Shown here piece after piece: positions 1-7,400 of a DNA stretch of 8,138 nucleotides. The stretch is from CAZVJU01 sp964627195 (lineage in GTDB: Bacteria > Patescibacteriota > Microgenomatia > UBA8517). Made by a program: the position numbers and the translations under genes. Numbering within the stretch: position 1 is the stretch's first letter; every line of letters starts with the position of its first letter. The notes under the pieces were generated by a model. It was not told the DNA's origin. It made no database searches and saw nothing but the letters and a program-made list of their open reading frames with translations. The stretch spans positions 1 through 8,138 of the forward strand of contig CAZVJU010000040.1 of NCBI GenBank assembly GCA_964627195.1, written 5' to 3'.

Positions 1-55
1 GAGCGTCGCATTCACATTGCGAAGGTCCCTGGTTCGATCCCAGGCGCGACCACCA
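1..55 (+). tRNA. tRNA-Val (anticodon CAC), 5'-truncated by window edge
   Basis: The 3' part of a valine tRNA reading GUG codons. The window opens in the D-stem (GAGC at 1-4). The anticodon stem TCGCA (6-10) pairs with TGCGA (18-22) around the loop TTCACAT, giving anticodon CAC at 13-15. The variable loop is AGGTC (23-27). The T-arm CCTGG / TTCGATC / CCAGG occupies 28-44, with perfect stem pairing. The 3' acceptor strand CGCGACC (45-51) is followed by discriminator A52 and an encoded CCA (53-55). The missing 5' acceptor strand should read GGTCGCG. The gene looks intact as far as visible. The recombinase relic directly downstream suggests this tRNA locus has been an integration site. Confidence 0.95.
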
Positions 56-78
56 TTTTGGAAATTGACGGCGCGTGT

Positions 79-90
79 CCGCGTGTGCGG
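79..90 (+). other. small GC hairpin after the tRNA gene
   Basis: CCGC (79-82) and GCGG (87-90) pair around a GTGT loop inside an otherwise GC-rich 70-90 stretch. No T-run follows immediately, so it is not a convincing intrinsic terminator for the tRNA. It may simply help 3' processing or be incidental. Confidence 0.25.
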
Positions 91-139
91 CCAGATTCCA
101 CGGGGTTTTGAGGCTGAAAATTAACTTTTTGTCTTTTAA

Positions 140-268
140 CACAAAAACAAAAACACAAACACAACCCGCTACTTTATTTACTGCAGGAAATCTACAGACG
201 AGATAGATAAACAAGTTCTTTCAATTGAATCTCAAATTACTGAGCTTAAAGAATTTGCTTTAAAAGAA
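140..268 (+). pseudogene. serine recombinase N-terminal remnant (no start, truncated)
   Basis: The frame open from 140 encodes a peptide with RYFIYCRKSTDE followed by VLSIESQITELKEFA. This is the hallmark N-terminus of large serine recombinases of phages and mobile elements; the Ser of RKST is the family's catalytic nucleophile. Only about 35 residues of the usual 450-550 remain, so the rest of the catalytic domain and all DNA-binding domains are gone. A stop lies at 137-139, and no in-frame ATG, GTG or TTG precedes the conserved block; an A/C-rich tract (138-166) lies where the start should be. The frame then runs without interruption into an alpha/beta hydrolase tail. I read this as the scar of an integration or deletion event beside the tRNA gene. 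A chimeric metagenome assembly is the main alternative. Confidence 0.75.
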
Positions 269-475
269 TATAATGAAAAGATTCATTTGGTGTACGGAGA
301 GAATGATAAATATATTTCAGAAGAACTACGAAAAGAAGTTATAGATGTTATTAAACCTAAAAGCCAGATTGTTAAAATTTTGAAAGATCAGAACCATAGC
401 TCATGGGATTTTGGTCTCGCTCAGGAGGTATACAAAGGAGGGTTAGCAGTCGTTAAATCCGCTTTCGAAGAATGA
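269..475 (+). pseudogene. alpha/beta hydrolase C-terminal fragment, fused to the recombinase relic
   Basis: The last roughly 65 codons of an alpha/beta-hydrolase-fold protein. VYGENDKYIS matches the strand carrying the catalytic acid (Asp in GEND), and KDQNHSSWDF carries the family's catalytic His near the C-terminus. The nucleophile elbow (GxSxG) and the rest of the fold, normally about 200 further residues, are absent. The reading frame is continuous with the serine recombinase block upstream; the junction falls around 266-283. The only in-frame start is a TTG at 287, which would give a 62-residue peptide without a fold. The TGA stop at 473-475 lies inside the 3' end of the convergent pyrophosphatase gene (23-base overlap). 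It is almost certainly non-functional as an enzyme. Confidence 0.65.
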
Positions 476-749
476 CGTGTTTAAACCATCTCTCTTGAAA
501 CTCAACTAGTTTTTCTATTTCATGATCTGAAAAGTCAATGACATCTGGAGTAACTATTAGCTTGTCATCATTGTCATCAGTTCTCTGAATGATGGCTATG
601 CAAGTTCCAGTTATCTTTTCTATTGGTTTATCTACCCCTAATACATATGCATCAAGTTCCTCTCCATCAGCTGATCTAGTATTTGGAATATATCCATAAT
701 TAACTTCATAATTCACTTTCTGACCAAGAAATGCCAACATATTTATCAT
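453..749 (-). CDS. ppa: short family I inorganic pyrophosphatase, apparently with an internal deletion
   Basis: Family I soluble pyrophosphatase hydrolyses pyrophosphate to two phosphates with Mg2+ in the cytoplasm, pulling biosynthetic reactions forward. Seen here are the signature VNYGYIPNT, then DGEELDAYVLGVD (the three acidic metal ligands of the D-x-D-x-x-D site appear as D, E and D), an Asp-rich metal site ending DDKLIV, and the C-terminal EFQERWFKH. With the ATG at 749 the protein is 98 residues; a TTG at 758 and an ATG at 740 are alternatives. The ATG at 749 sits 8 bases after a TAAAAT box. Short bacterial homologues, as I recall them, carry an IDRPLGS-x-HP segment between LGQKV and NYGYIP. 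Here LGQKV runs straight into NYEVNYGY, so about 15 residues seem to be missing. The gene may be decaying. Its 3' end overlaps the hydrolase relic. Confidence 0.8.
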   Translation of the reverse strand: MINMLAFLGQKVNYEVNYGYIPNTRSADGEELDAYVLGVDKPIEKITGTCIAIIQRTDDNDDKLIVTPDVIDFSDHEIEKLVEFQERWFKHVILRKRI

Positions 750-757
750 TCGACCCA

Positions 758-786
758 ATTTTAATATTTTTGTTGACTTTTGCCTA
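758..786 (-). promoter_or_regulatory. promoter for the pyrophosphatase gene
   Basis: On the minus strand, TAGGCA (786 to 781) is separated by 17 bases from TAAAAT (763 to 758). The expected transcription start is next to the ATG at 749, so the mRNA would be leaderless. It overlaps the divergent promoter for the 810 gene. Confidence 0.4.
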
Positions 787-800
787 TGGGTTGTGATAAA
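773..800 (+). promoter_or_regulatory. promoter for the 810-1853 gene
   Basis: TTGACT (773-778), a 16-base spacer and GATAAA (795-800) precede an ATG at 810 by 9 bases. This implies a nearly leaderless transcript and favours ATG 810 over the upstream TTG 780 and ATG 786, neither of which has a Shine-Dalgarno sequence. Confidence 0.4.
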
Positions 801-809
801 ACAGGCACA

Positions 810-1853
810 ATGGACGAAAGAAAATTAAACAGATTCCAAAGTTTGATAAACGGTATTCCCCCTGAAGGATCCAGAGCGGGAGGCGAGATTGTTAGGGGTG
901 AAGTGGTGGATGGAAATGACGCTACAAATAATTCCCTGTCTTTGGCCCAAAGAACAAGTGAATCTATTCTTGAAGCCAGAGTTTTAATGGGACAACTTGT
1001 TAGAGGAGATGATGAGAGTAGAAAACTTCTACTTGAGTACTTTAGGGAAGGAATTGAAGAAAAGTATTTACAAGCCTCAATTAGAACGGATCAAACAAGG
1101 CTCGATAACCTCAAAAAACAAATGGATATGATGAATGATGGCTTAAGTTCGAGGCTGGGGGAAGAAACAACAATAGTAAAAGTGTATAAAGAAATTTCTG
1201 AAACCAATTCTGAACAGTATCAACCCATTCTTACCCAGGAAGGAAAGATTAACCCCCAAGGGTTTTTTGATTTTTTAAGGTTTCATAAGGAACTTGCAAT
1301 AAAAATTCTTTCTGCCTCTGAGATTGCTAGTGAATCGGTAGAGGTTGAAGCCCAAACAGCACTTGTTCCTCTTAGGGAAGAATTGAGTAGACTTAAAATT
1401 AGAGAGCAAAAAGAAACTGCAATTGAACTGATAGGAGCAAGACAGAGTTTAGTTGATGCGGGAGTTGCCAGGGGTGAAATAAGAACATCAAAAATTAGAG
1501 GAATGACAACACCATTAATTATAACTGTTGCTGAAGCTCCAATCATACTTTTACAGGCTCCCACAGATAGACTGATTAAATGGATGGATGAATCAAAAGA
1601 TAAAGCAGTACCTATTGCGGCAGTAGCCGGGGCAACCGCCGGACCCATCATCCTTTTTACTAGAATTGCGGCCTCTTCCCCGATTATAGAATCATGGCTT
1701 TCACAGCATTTAGTCGTGGGGACACTGAGTGGAATATTTGGAGGATCTCTTTTAGCCGTTGCTTCATGGGGCACTATTAAAAACATTCTACCCGCATTAA
1801 AAGGTGGATTTGATTACATAATCAAGCAACTTGAAAATTTGAAGCGGAAATAG
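810..1853 (+). CDS. unrecognised membrane-anchored protein with coiled-coil-like N-terminal region
   Basis: I do not recognise this 347-residue protein (numbering below from the ATG at 810). The first about 220 residues are hydrophilic, Glu/Lys/Gln-rich and mostly helical in character. Coiled-coil-like stretches lie near residues 75-110 and 175-215, and there is no signal peptide. Then follow a weakly hydrophobic, possibly membrane-apposed segment at about 233-250 (TPLIITVAEAPIILL) and two probable membrane helices at about 267-287 (Ala/Gly-rich) and 300-320 (LVVGTLSGIFGGSLLAVASW). A short basic C-terminus ends in KRK. The likely topology is a large N-terminal domain and the short C-tail on the same, probably cytoplasmic, side. 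It is transcribed divergently from the pyrophosphatase gene with overlapping promoters, and no partner is evident. Codon use is ordinary and no frameshift is seen. It is certain as a coding region; the function is unknown. Confidence 0.8.
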   Translation: MDERKLNRFQSLINGIPPEGSRAGGEIVRGEVVDGNDATNNSLSLAQRTSESILEARVLMGQLVRGDDESRKLLLEYFREGIEEKYLQASIRTDQTRLDNLKKQMDMMNDGLSSRLGEETTIVKVYKEISETNSEQYQPILTQEGKINPQGFFDFLRFHKELAIKILSASEIASESVEVEAQTALVPLREELSRLKIREQKETAIELIGARQSLVDAGVARGEIRTSKIRGMTTPLIITVAEAPIILLQAPTDRLIKWMDESKDKAVPIAAVAGATAGPIILFTRIAASSPIIESWLSQHLVVGTLSGIFGGSLLAVASWGTIKNILPALKGGFDYIIKQLENLKRK

Positions 1854-1907
1854 CCACTAGATAGTTTGATTCCAACATCCAAGGGAATAAATCATTACAG
1901 TACGAAT

Positions 1908-1936
1908 GCGAGCACCGAGCGAAGCGAGGGGCGAGC
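1908..1936. repeat. GC-rich direct repeats of GCGAG
   Basis: Within an AT-rich spacer, GCGAGC occurs at 1908-1913 and 1931-1936, with GAGCG (1917-1921) and GCGAG (1924-1928) between. The units are in direct orientation and no stable inverted repeat is formed. This could be a copy of a dispersed intergenic element; no terminator T-run follows. Confidence 0.4.
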
Positions 1937-2003
1937 TAAGACAATGAGTAATCAGACGAGAGACTTAAAATATGTTCGAATTTTTCGGTAATTAGACCAC
2001 CAA

Positions 2004-2684
2004 GTGAAAAAATTACTTTTCTATATTCCCTGGCTTCTGGTGGTGGCCGTTGGCCCGGTCACTCTACTTAGAAATGCTCCTCCAGTTTCTTTTCTTTCAA
2101 GTAATCAAATAGTTTTGATTACTTTCTTGCAACGAGGAGCCGGACTTCTGGCTTTTTCTCTTCTTTTTTCGCAGATAATGCTTGGGGCTTATATGCATAA
2201 ACTAATCGACAAATTCGGCGCCTGGGTATTTAAATTTCATACAACTGAGGGGGCTTTTACCTATTCTTTAATTTTTCTCCATCCGCTCCTTTTTCTTTTT
2301 TTGAATTTTAAATCATTAGGAAAATTTGACCCGTTTTATGTTTTTACCGACGTTTGTGTCCTTTGCCGAAATACGACCGAACTTTTTTATAATTTTGGCA
2401 GAATATCCTTTTGGTTAGTTACGGTTGCTCTCTTAGCTGCTCTTCTTAGAACTCAACCCTGGCTCCGAAACCATTGGCGAAAGTTCCATATCTTTAATTA
2501 CTTTGCCTTTTTGCTAATTGCAGTCCATGCTAGGGGAGTAGGAACCGATGCGAGGTTTGTTCCTTTTGTCTGGTTTTATTGGACTTCGATAACGATTGTG
2601 GTCTTCACCATTTTCTATAAATTTTTATACCCCAGAGTTTCCAAGTTATTCCTCTCAAACCAAAAACCAGAGGAAGCAAAATAA
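2004..2684 (+). CDS. ferric-reductase-like transmembrane haem protein (stand-alone membrane domain)
   Basis: A 226-residue integral membrane protein of the ferric reductase-like transmembrane superfamily (the family of MsrQ, FRE and NOX membrane domains), which passes electrons through haem b across the membrane. Six hydrophobic helices are visible near residues 4-22, 35-60, 82-101, 133-149, 162-176 and 187-208. The expected bis-histidine ligand pairs are present: H79 and H93 (FHTTEG...LHPLLF) and H162 and H175 (KFHIFN...AVHARG). There is no FAD or NAD(P)H domain, so it must take electrons from a separate partner, as MsrQ does, but no MsrP-like gene is in the window. C119 and C122 (VCVLCRN) lie in a loop and are unusual for the family as I know it. 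The start is GTG; an in-frame stop at 1989-1991 excludes anything much longer, and no Shine-Dalgarno is seen. The substrate is unknown. Confidence 0.8.
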   Translation: MKKLLFYIPWLLVVAVGPVTLLRNAPPVSFLSSNQIVLITFLQRGAGLLAFSLLFSQIMLGAYMHKLIDKFGAWVFKFHTTEGAFTYSLIFLHPLLFLFLNFKSLGKFDPFYVFTDVCVLCRNTTELFYNFGRISFWLVTVALLAALLRTQPWLRNHWRKFHIFNYFAFLLIAVHARGVGTDARFVPFVWFYWTSITIVVFTIFYKFLYPRVSKLFLSNQKPEEAK

Positions 2685-2898
2685 AATTATTCTAAATTGA
2701 AAGACTGGTTCGATTCCCTTTGTGAACTGATTTTTGAAAAAGTCAGAACCTCCTTTCGCGAAAACCCGTAATGTCGCAGCTCCGGCTCGGCCTAACGGCT
2801 AAAGCCTCCGCAAACATCGGCTCGAACTGTGTTTTCCTTTATGTTCAAACGAGAAAACGCAAAAATTTTTATGCTATATTTATTGTATACTACATATT
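2685..2898. other. gene-free structured intergenic region
   Basis: No coding frame is convincing here. An inverted repeat CTGATTTTT / AAAAAGTCAG (2727-2746, one bulged G) lies downstream of the haem protein gene. A GC-rich core (2771-2824) holds CGGCTCG twice (2783-2789, 2818-2824) and the compact palindrome GGCTAAAGCC (2797-2806). A hairpin of GTGTTTTC (2829-2836) with GAAAACGC (2853-2860), including one G-T pair, has a 16-base loop. It could be an untranslated RNA, a degenerate attachment site or a dispersed repeat; none is proven. Confidence 0.4.
2886..2891 (+). promoter_or_regulatory. -10 element TATACT before the 51-codon ORF
   Basis: TATACT lies 7 bases before the ATG at 2899, so transcription would start at or next to the start codon (leaderless). 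No good -35 hexamer is found at 16-18 bases; the upstream DNA is simply AT-rich. Confidence 0.35.
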
Positions 2899-3054
2899 AT
2901 GAAGAAGGATAAGAAAAACGTTTTTGAAAGGGTAAAACAACTAACTTCATCTCAAGATACAGATTTAATAAAGAAGATTTCCACAATAAGTGAACGGGCC
3001 GAAAAAGCAAGGTTATCTTCAACGTTCAATCAGACAAAATTTTACAAAGTTTAG
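2899..3054 (+). CDS. small basic hypothetical protein, 51 residues
   Basis: ATG to TAG, 51 codons. The peptide is lysine-rich and helical in character (MKKDKKNVFERVKQL, then a Ser/Thr-Gln-Asp hinge, then LIKKISTISERAEKARL), with no membrane segment, cysteines or known motif. A TATACT box 7 bases upstream of the ATG supports expression. Its stop codon overlaps the stop of the convergent protease gene by 4 bases (3051-3054), a tight arrangement that would be unlikely if the frame were random. It could be a small DNA- or protein-binding regulator, an antitoxin-like partner of the neighbouring operon, or a remnant of a longer gene. I do not recognise a family. Confidence 0.5.
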   Translation: MKKDKKNVFERVKQLTSSQDTDLIKKISTISERAEKARLSSTFNQTKFYKV

Positions 3055-4040
3055 AAAGCCAGAAGGTGTGTGTGGCCATCCATAAACAATTTACCCGCTT
3101 GACTTTCAGACTTTGACTTTATCATCATAAAAACTTCAGCCCTCACGTAAAGCTCAAATATTTTTTCCCAATCAGGATCATCTCGTTTTAGCTCAGTAAT
3201 ATTCAACCCTATCGTACCACACTCAGCAGGGTTTATCATTCTCCCATGAATGAATCTCTTATTTGTGGAGGTAAGATTTTTAGCTATGCTGGATGCTTTT
3301 CTAGCTCTTTGACTTGACGTAAGGCTGGGAAATTTATTTTTCAGCATACCATCAGGTAGCCTTTTTTTAACAAAATCTTTGGCAAATTCTACTTCTTTCT
3401 CACACTCTAATATAAAGGCGGGGTCCATTGAAGAAAAGGCCAATTGTTGTAATAAACCAGTTATATCTTGCTTCTCCTTCTTTAAGTTTTGTAGCTCTTT
3501 TAAAAGATTTTTTCTAGCTTGAATAAAAGACTGTGCTGATATTTGTTGTAGTACCCCACCTATATTAATTATCTTCTGGGGATCGATTGGGCCAAGTTCA
3601 GAACAGTAACCCATTACTATTTCATTGGAACCTAAAGAAATCAAAGTTGCTGCGCTTTTTGCCATGTTAGGTACAATCACTCTAAATTGTTGTTTACAAT
3701 GACTCCTGCACATATCTACAATCTTTTCAGCCACAACACCATTACCGCCCGGGCTGTGAATCATTAAATCTAAATTGTTGACTTCTCCAATAGTCGAAAG
3801 CATGCTCCCAAAAGGAGCTATGTCATCTGCAGAAATAGCAGAATTCGGTGAACCAACTCTTCCTATATAGACAATTAGCTTTTTGTCATCCTTTTCAAGC
3901 TGGGGAATAATTGAAGTGTTTTTAAGTATTGATTCATTTCTTACTCTATCGGCACTTTGGTTTGCTTCACTAATTTCTTTTAGAACTTGCTGAAGTATCG
4001 GCTCCTTTTGGATTTTAGGATCAACTGTATTATTAGGCAT
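3051..4040 (-). CDS. SDH-family Clp-fold serine protease
   Basis: A 329-residue protein of the SDH proteinase family (Pfam SDH_protease type), which shares the ClpP/SppA/crotonase fold. Seen: a beta-strand then the oxyanion-type turn HSPGG (residues 95-99), helix GVVAEKIVDMC, strand FRVIVP, then AKSAATLISLGSNEIVM (127-143), where S129 is the probable nucleophile, and SELGPIDPQ (147-155). A helical insertion at about 165-225 contains a coiled-coil-like Lys/Glu/Gln stretch (175-192). No signal peptide or clear membrane helix is visible, so it is probably cytoplasmic. It is the last gene of the restriction operon, 6 bases after the nuclease gene stop, with AGAGAG just upstream of the ATG as a weak ribosome site. 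The role is presumably cleavage of a host or phage protein, or assembly as a ring-shaped protease; the target is unknown. A membrane-protein quality-control role independent of restriction is the alternative. Confidence 0.8.
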   Translation of the reverse strand: MPNNTVDPKIQKEPILQQVLKEISEANQSADRVRNESILKNTSIIPQLEKDDKKLIVYIGRVGSPNSAISADDIAPFGSMLSTIGEVNNLDLMIHSPGGNGVVAEKIVDMCRSHCKQQFRVIVPNMAKSAATLISLGSNEIVMGYCSELGPIDPQKIINIGGVLQQISAQSFIQARKNLLKELQNLKKEKQDITGLLQQLAFSSMDPAFILECEKEVEFAKDFVKKRLPDGMLKNKFPSLTSSQRARKASSIAKNLTSTNKRFIHGRMINPAECGTIGLNITELKRDDPDWEKIFELYVRAEVFMMIKSKSESQAGKLFMDGHTHLLAF

Positions 4041-4046
4041 ATCTCT

Positions 4047-4427
4047 CTATTCAACCCAGATAAAAATCTTACTACCTATCTTTGTAGAAAGACCAAGAAT
4101 ACTAAGCGTTTGTCTCAATAAATTTGAACTGCCCTCTGGAACAATTATGTGCAAAGGGACAGGTCTTCCCTTAAGCATACCTTCTGACATAACTCTGCTA
4201 GAAAAATCTAGGTATTGTTGTTGAGAACGTTCAGATGAAATATCGTCATGGGTTTTAGCTTCACCTATAACCAGAAGGCCGGTGCTATCTCTTGCAATGA
4301 TATCTGGTTCGTGTCTACCAATTGTATAAGGGTCTGGATAATTAGCGCCAACTGCACGCAAGACTTCGTAACCATCCTTCTGAAGGGCACCTATCAATAA
4401 ATTAACCAGTTTCTGGTGTTCGTCCAT
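4047..4427 (-). CDS. small PD-(D/E)XK-like nuclease-fold protein
   Basis: A 126-residue protein with the layout of the PD-(D/E)XK nuclease superfamily. An N-terminal helix (residues 4-17) and strand (YEVLRAV) precede EPDII (40-44) with candidate catalytic D42. Then comes strand GLLVIGEAK (50-58) with E56 and K58 completing the D...ExK site, and a helix SSERSQQQYLDFSSRVM with conserved-looking Gln residues. A final alpha/beta unit (LHIIVPEG, SKIFIWVE) closes the fold. Its size fits a minimal nuclease core without a DNA-recognition domain. The ATG lies 3 bases after the stop of the large restriction-modification gene, so translation is probably coupled. It might be a separate cleavage subunit or an accessory DNA-end processing enzyme. 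A non-catalytic role is possible, but the motif residues look intact. No specific family name can be given. Confidence 0.7.
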   Translation of the reverse strand: MDEHQKLVNLLIGALQKDGYEVLRAVGANYPDPYTIGRHEPDIIARDSTGLLVIGEAKTHDDISSERSQQQYLDFSSRVMSEGMLKGRPVPLHIIVPEGSSNLLRQTLSILGLSTKIGSKIFIWVE

Positions 4428-4430
4428 AAT

Positions 4431-7400
4431 CTATCTTAAGTCATTTTCCACCTTAGGATATACTCTATCAATCTCTTTTTGGATATCAATTGTTCTAGAT
4501 ATGGCCGTAGCAATTTTGCAATAGTGCCGAACGTCTTCAGCCGACAAAGCCTTTCCGACGCGATCTTTTAGCCATTTATCTAAAACTTGATAGCCACCAA
4601 TATAATAATTCCAAACTTCCGACTTTACGCCATTAAAGTATTGCGAGTCGTTGATATGAAGTCTTTCCAAAAACTTTTCGTATTCACGCTTTTCGACTTG
4701 ATTATCACCACCGCCCTGAAATTTAGCAATGGGTCTTTGTAACTCCTCATCTTTAAGAAGATGCAAGTTAACTAATTGCTCTCCTCTTTGAGCTAAAGCC
4801 TGAAACAAGTGATAATCTTTCGCAAACGGGATTCTAGGAAAATCGATTTTCAAAAACTCCTGATATTTTTCTCTGTAAATATTAGAGTAAAGAATCGCAT
4901 AAACATAATAAAATATCGCTTCCGTGGGCTGAATAAAATTACCCGATAGACTTGATGTAAACGATTGCAAAGTTTCAAGCCAACCTAAATTGCCCCACTG
5001 AAGATTGTTTGATTTATGAATTTCCTCCAACAACCCTTGCTGCTCTGATGAATTATAGATATATAAAGGAAAAACATAAGCGGTATCAGCAGATGTATCT
5101 AGAATATGCCTGTCGGTTACTTTGTCTGTAACAAAAAAATATCCAAGACCTTGTTTTCTAATGCCCTTTAAGGAGACTAAACCTAAATTTGGTTTTAGGA
5201 AACTTCCCATAATTACATCTCTTGCCCTTTGTAAAATTCTCTTATTGTAGACAACATAACGTACATCAAATGGGCGATAATTATATGGCACTATACTATT
5301 TTCGATTTCCAATCCTTTTAACTCCTCGAATAACCTGTCACCTAAAACTTGTGGTATTTTATAACTCTGCATAGAAATATCGAATAGTGTTTTTTCTGCT
5401 ATTGAGAGTTTTCTTACTAAATCGTCCTTGTTGAAGCTAACAAGTAAGTCATCCTTCCCAGTTGCTACGCCAGCATTCAACTGCCTAAATATTTTATCTA
5501 GCGGGACGAATTGATCGTATAGCTCAATCCCTTCAAAGTCTTTTATAGTGAAAAAATTATGGGGTGGTTGTGGTTTAATACTTCTCCATCTAGTGTCTGA
5601 TACATTATTCTTTTCTAAATAGCTGTACTTTTCTTCTCTTAAACCCCAAACATCGGCATATTTCACCGACTTTTTTAAGTTATCGTTTTTTATCAACAAA
5701 ATAATACTGACTCCTTGCTGAATATCAAATACGTTTTCGTCTTTCTCGCCTTCAGGTGTTTTTTCTTGTCTTTTTGTACTGCCGTGAAGGTTAAGAATAT
5801 AAATTTCACTAAAGTCCTCCAAAAGTTTTCGGCGAAGATCGCGGTGAATAAGACCATCAAGATAGGAATTATTGGTAATCATGCCAACAATCCCTTGCCC
5901 AGCTTGTTTAACTTTCCAATGCGCAAATGCTATAAATTTTATGTAGTCGTCTGAAAGTGGCTGAATATTGCGCTCTTTTTTACGAACTACTTCTTTGTAA
6001 CTTTCATACAAATTGTAAAATTCAGTACCTTCTTTTACGATGTTCGTTGAGCTTACCGAATACGGAGGGTTACCCATAACAACCATGATTGGAATGTCCT
6101 CTTTTACCTTCAGAGCTTCTAGGGACTCTTTCGCAATTGCCTGCTCAAAAACTCCTGGAAATTTACTCGGATCCTCTTTTGTAAAATCGAGAGTGTTTGT
6201 CAAAAAAAGATTGAAGCGCTCGTTCCCAGAAAGTTTATATCCGAATTCGTCCAGAATAAAGCCAACCTTTAAGTGCCCAATAGCATATGAAGCCATCATT
6301 AATTCAAAAGCATAAAAATTTTTGAGGATATGAGTTTTTATTAAACCAGACACACCGCCTTCGCCATACTTATCTTTAAATTCTGTTACAGATTGTCTTA
6401 TTGCTTCTACTGGAAAGGTTAAAGTTCCAGAGGCAGGATCTAAAACTGTCACAGACTGAGTAGCAAAACCATCTTCTTTTCCAAACTTCTCCTTGAGTAG
6501 TTTGTGTATTGAACGAACTATATAACTAACCACTGGTTCGGGTGTGTAGTAAACACCTCGTTTCGCTCTCTCTTTTGGATCATACTCGGCAAGAAAAGTC
6601 TCGTAAAAGTGGATAATTGGATCATGGCCTCTACCCTCCTTATAAAAATTCTCCATTATCTTTTTAACGTCGGATGTGGCCAGAACTTCAGCAATATCAT
6701 CAATTATCCACTCCATTGACTGTGGTAGGTCAGCCGAGGATATGAAGCGAAAAACGTCTCTCAATATTCCAATTGTGTGGGGAATATAATCATACGCCAA
6801 CTTTCTATTAAAACCGTTGGTGGCCCTGCTTCTTGCCGCAAATAAACCGTAGGTGATTGTTTGTGCAAAAAGATCAGAAAAGTCTTGTAAAGTAAGCGAG
6901 GCGATAAGGTGGTCTTTGAATGCTTTATAAAACCCTTCAAGAGTTTGAGTGCCTCCTACATTTTCCTCTTTCAACTCCTCGGCTATAACATTATCCCTTA
7001 AAAACCTTGTTCTTTTTGCAAGCTCTATGGCAAGTGCTTTAGCGGTAGTGGTTTTGGGGATTGAAAATGAAAAGAACTGATCTAAAAATTGTAAAAATTT
7101 TTCTTGGTTTTCGGCCGGAGGAACAATTTTTAATTGATGAATTATGAAAGGACGACCAATGGAAACTTTTTCAACTAACTGGCCGTTCCTATAGAGCCTG
7201 AATTCAAAAAAATTTGTAAGTATAAGATTAGGAAAAGTACCTCTATAACGTTTAAGTTGTTCTGAGTCTTCGACTGAATCAAGGTTTTCGACTTTTGGAT
7301 CTTTTGCTTCGATGTATCCTACAATTTTCTCCTTGCCGTTCCAGATTCTAAAATCAGGATTACCGGCCTCAGTTTTTTTAGGAAGAGGTGTTACAAAAAT

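Noticed and set aside
1283..1786. Minus-strand open frame of 167 codons
   Set aside because: It lies wholly inside the strongly supported plus-strand membrane protein gene and has no recognisable domain or promoter.
2705..2718. CTGGTTCGAT followed by TCCC, like the T-arm of the tRNA at 29-41; possible second tRNA or att repeat
   Set aside because: The matching T-stem, acceptor strand and anticodon arm are absent. The T-loop core is shared by nearly all tRNAs, so a 10-base match does not define an attachment repeat.
5446..5460. GVATGKDD in the restriction enzyme (residues 685-692), similar to a Walker A loop
   Set aside because: This position matches the T-G-x-D-D turn typical of ISP C-terminal recognition domains. 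It lacks GxxxxGK[ST], and no Walker B or helicase motif follows.
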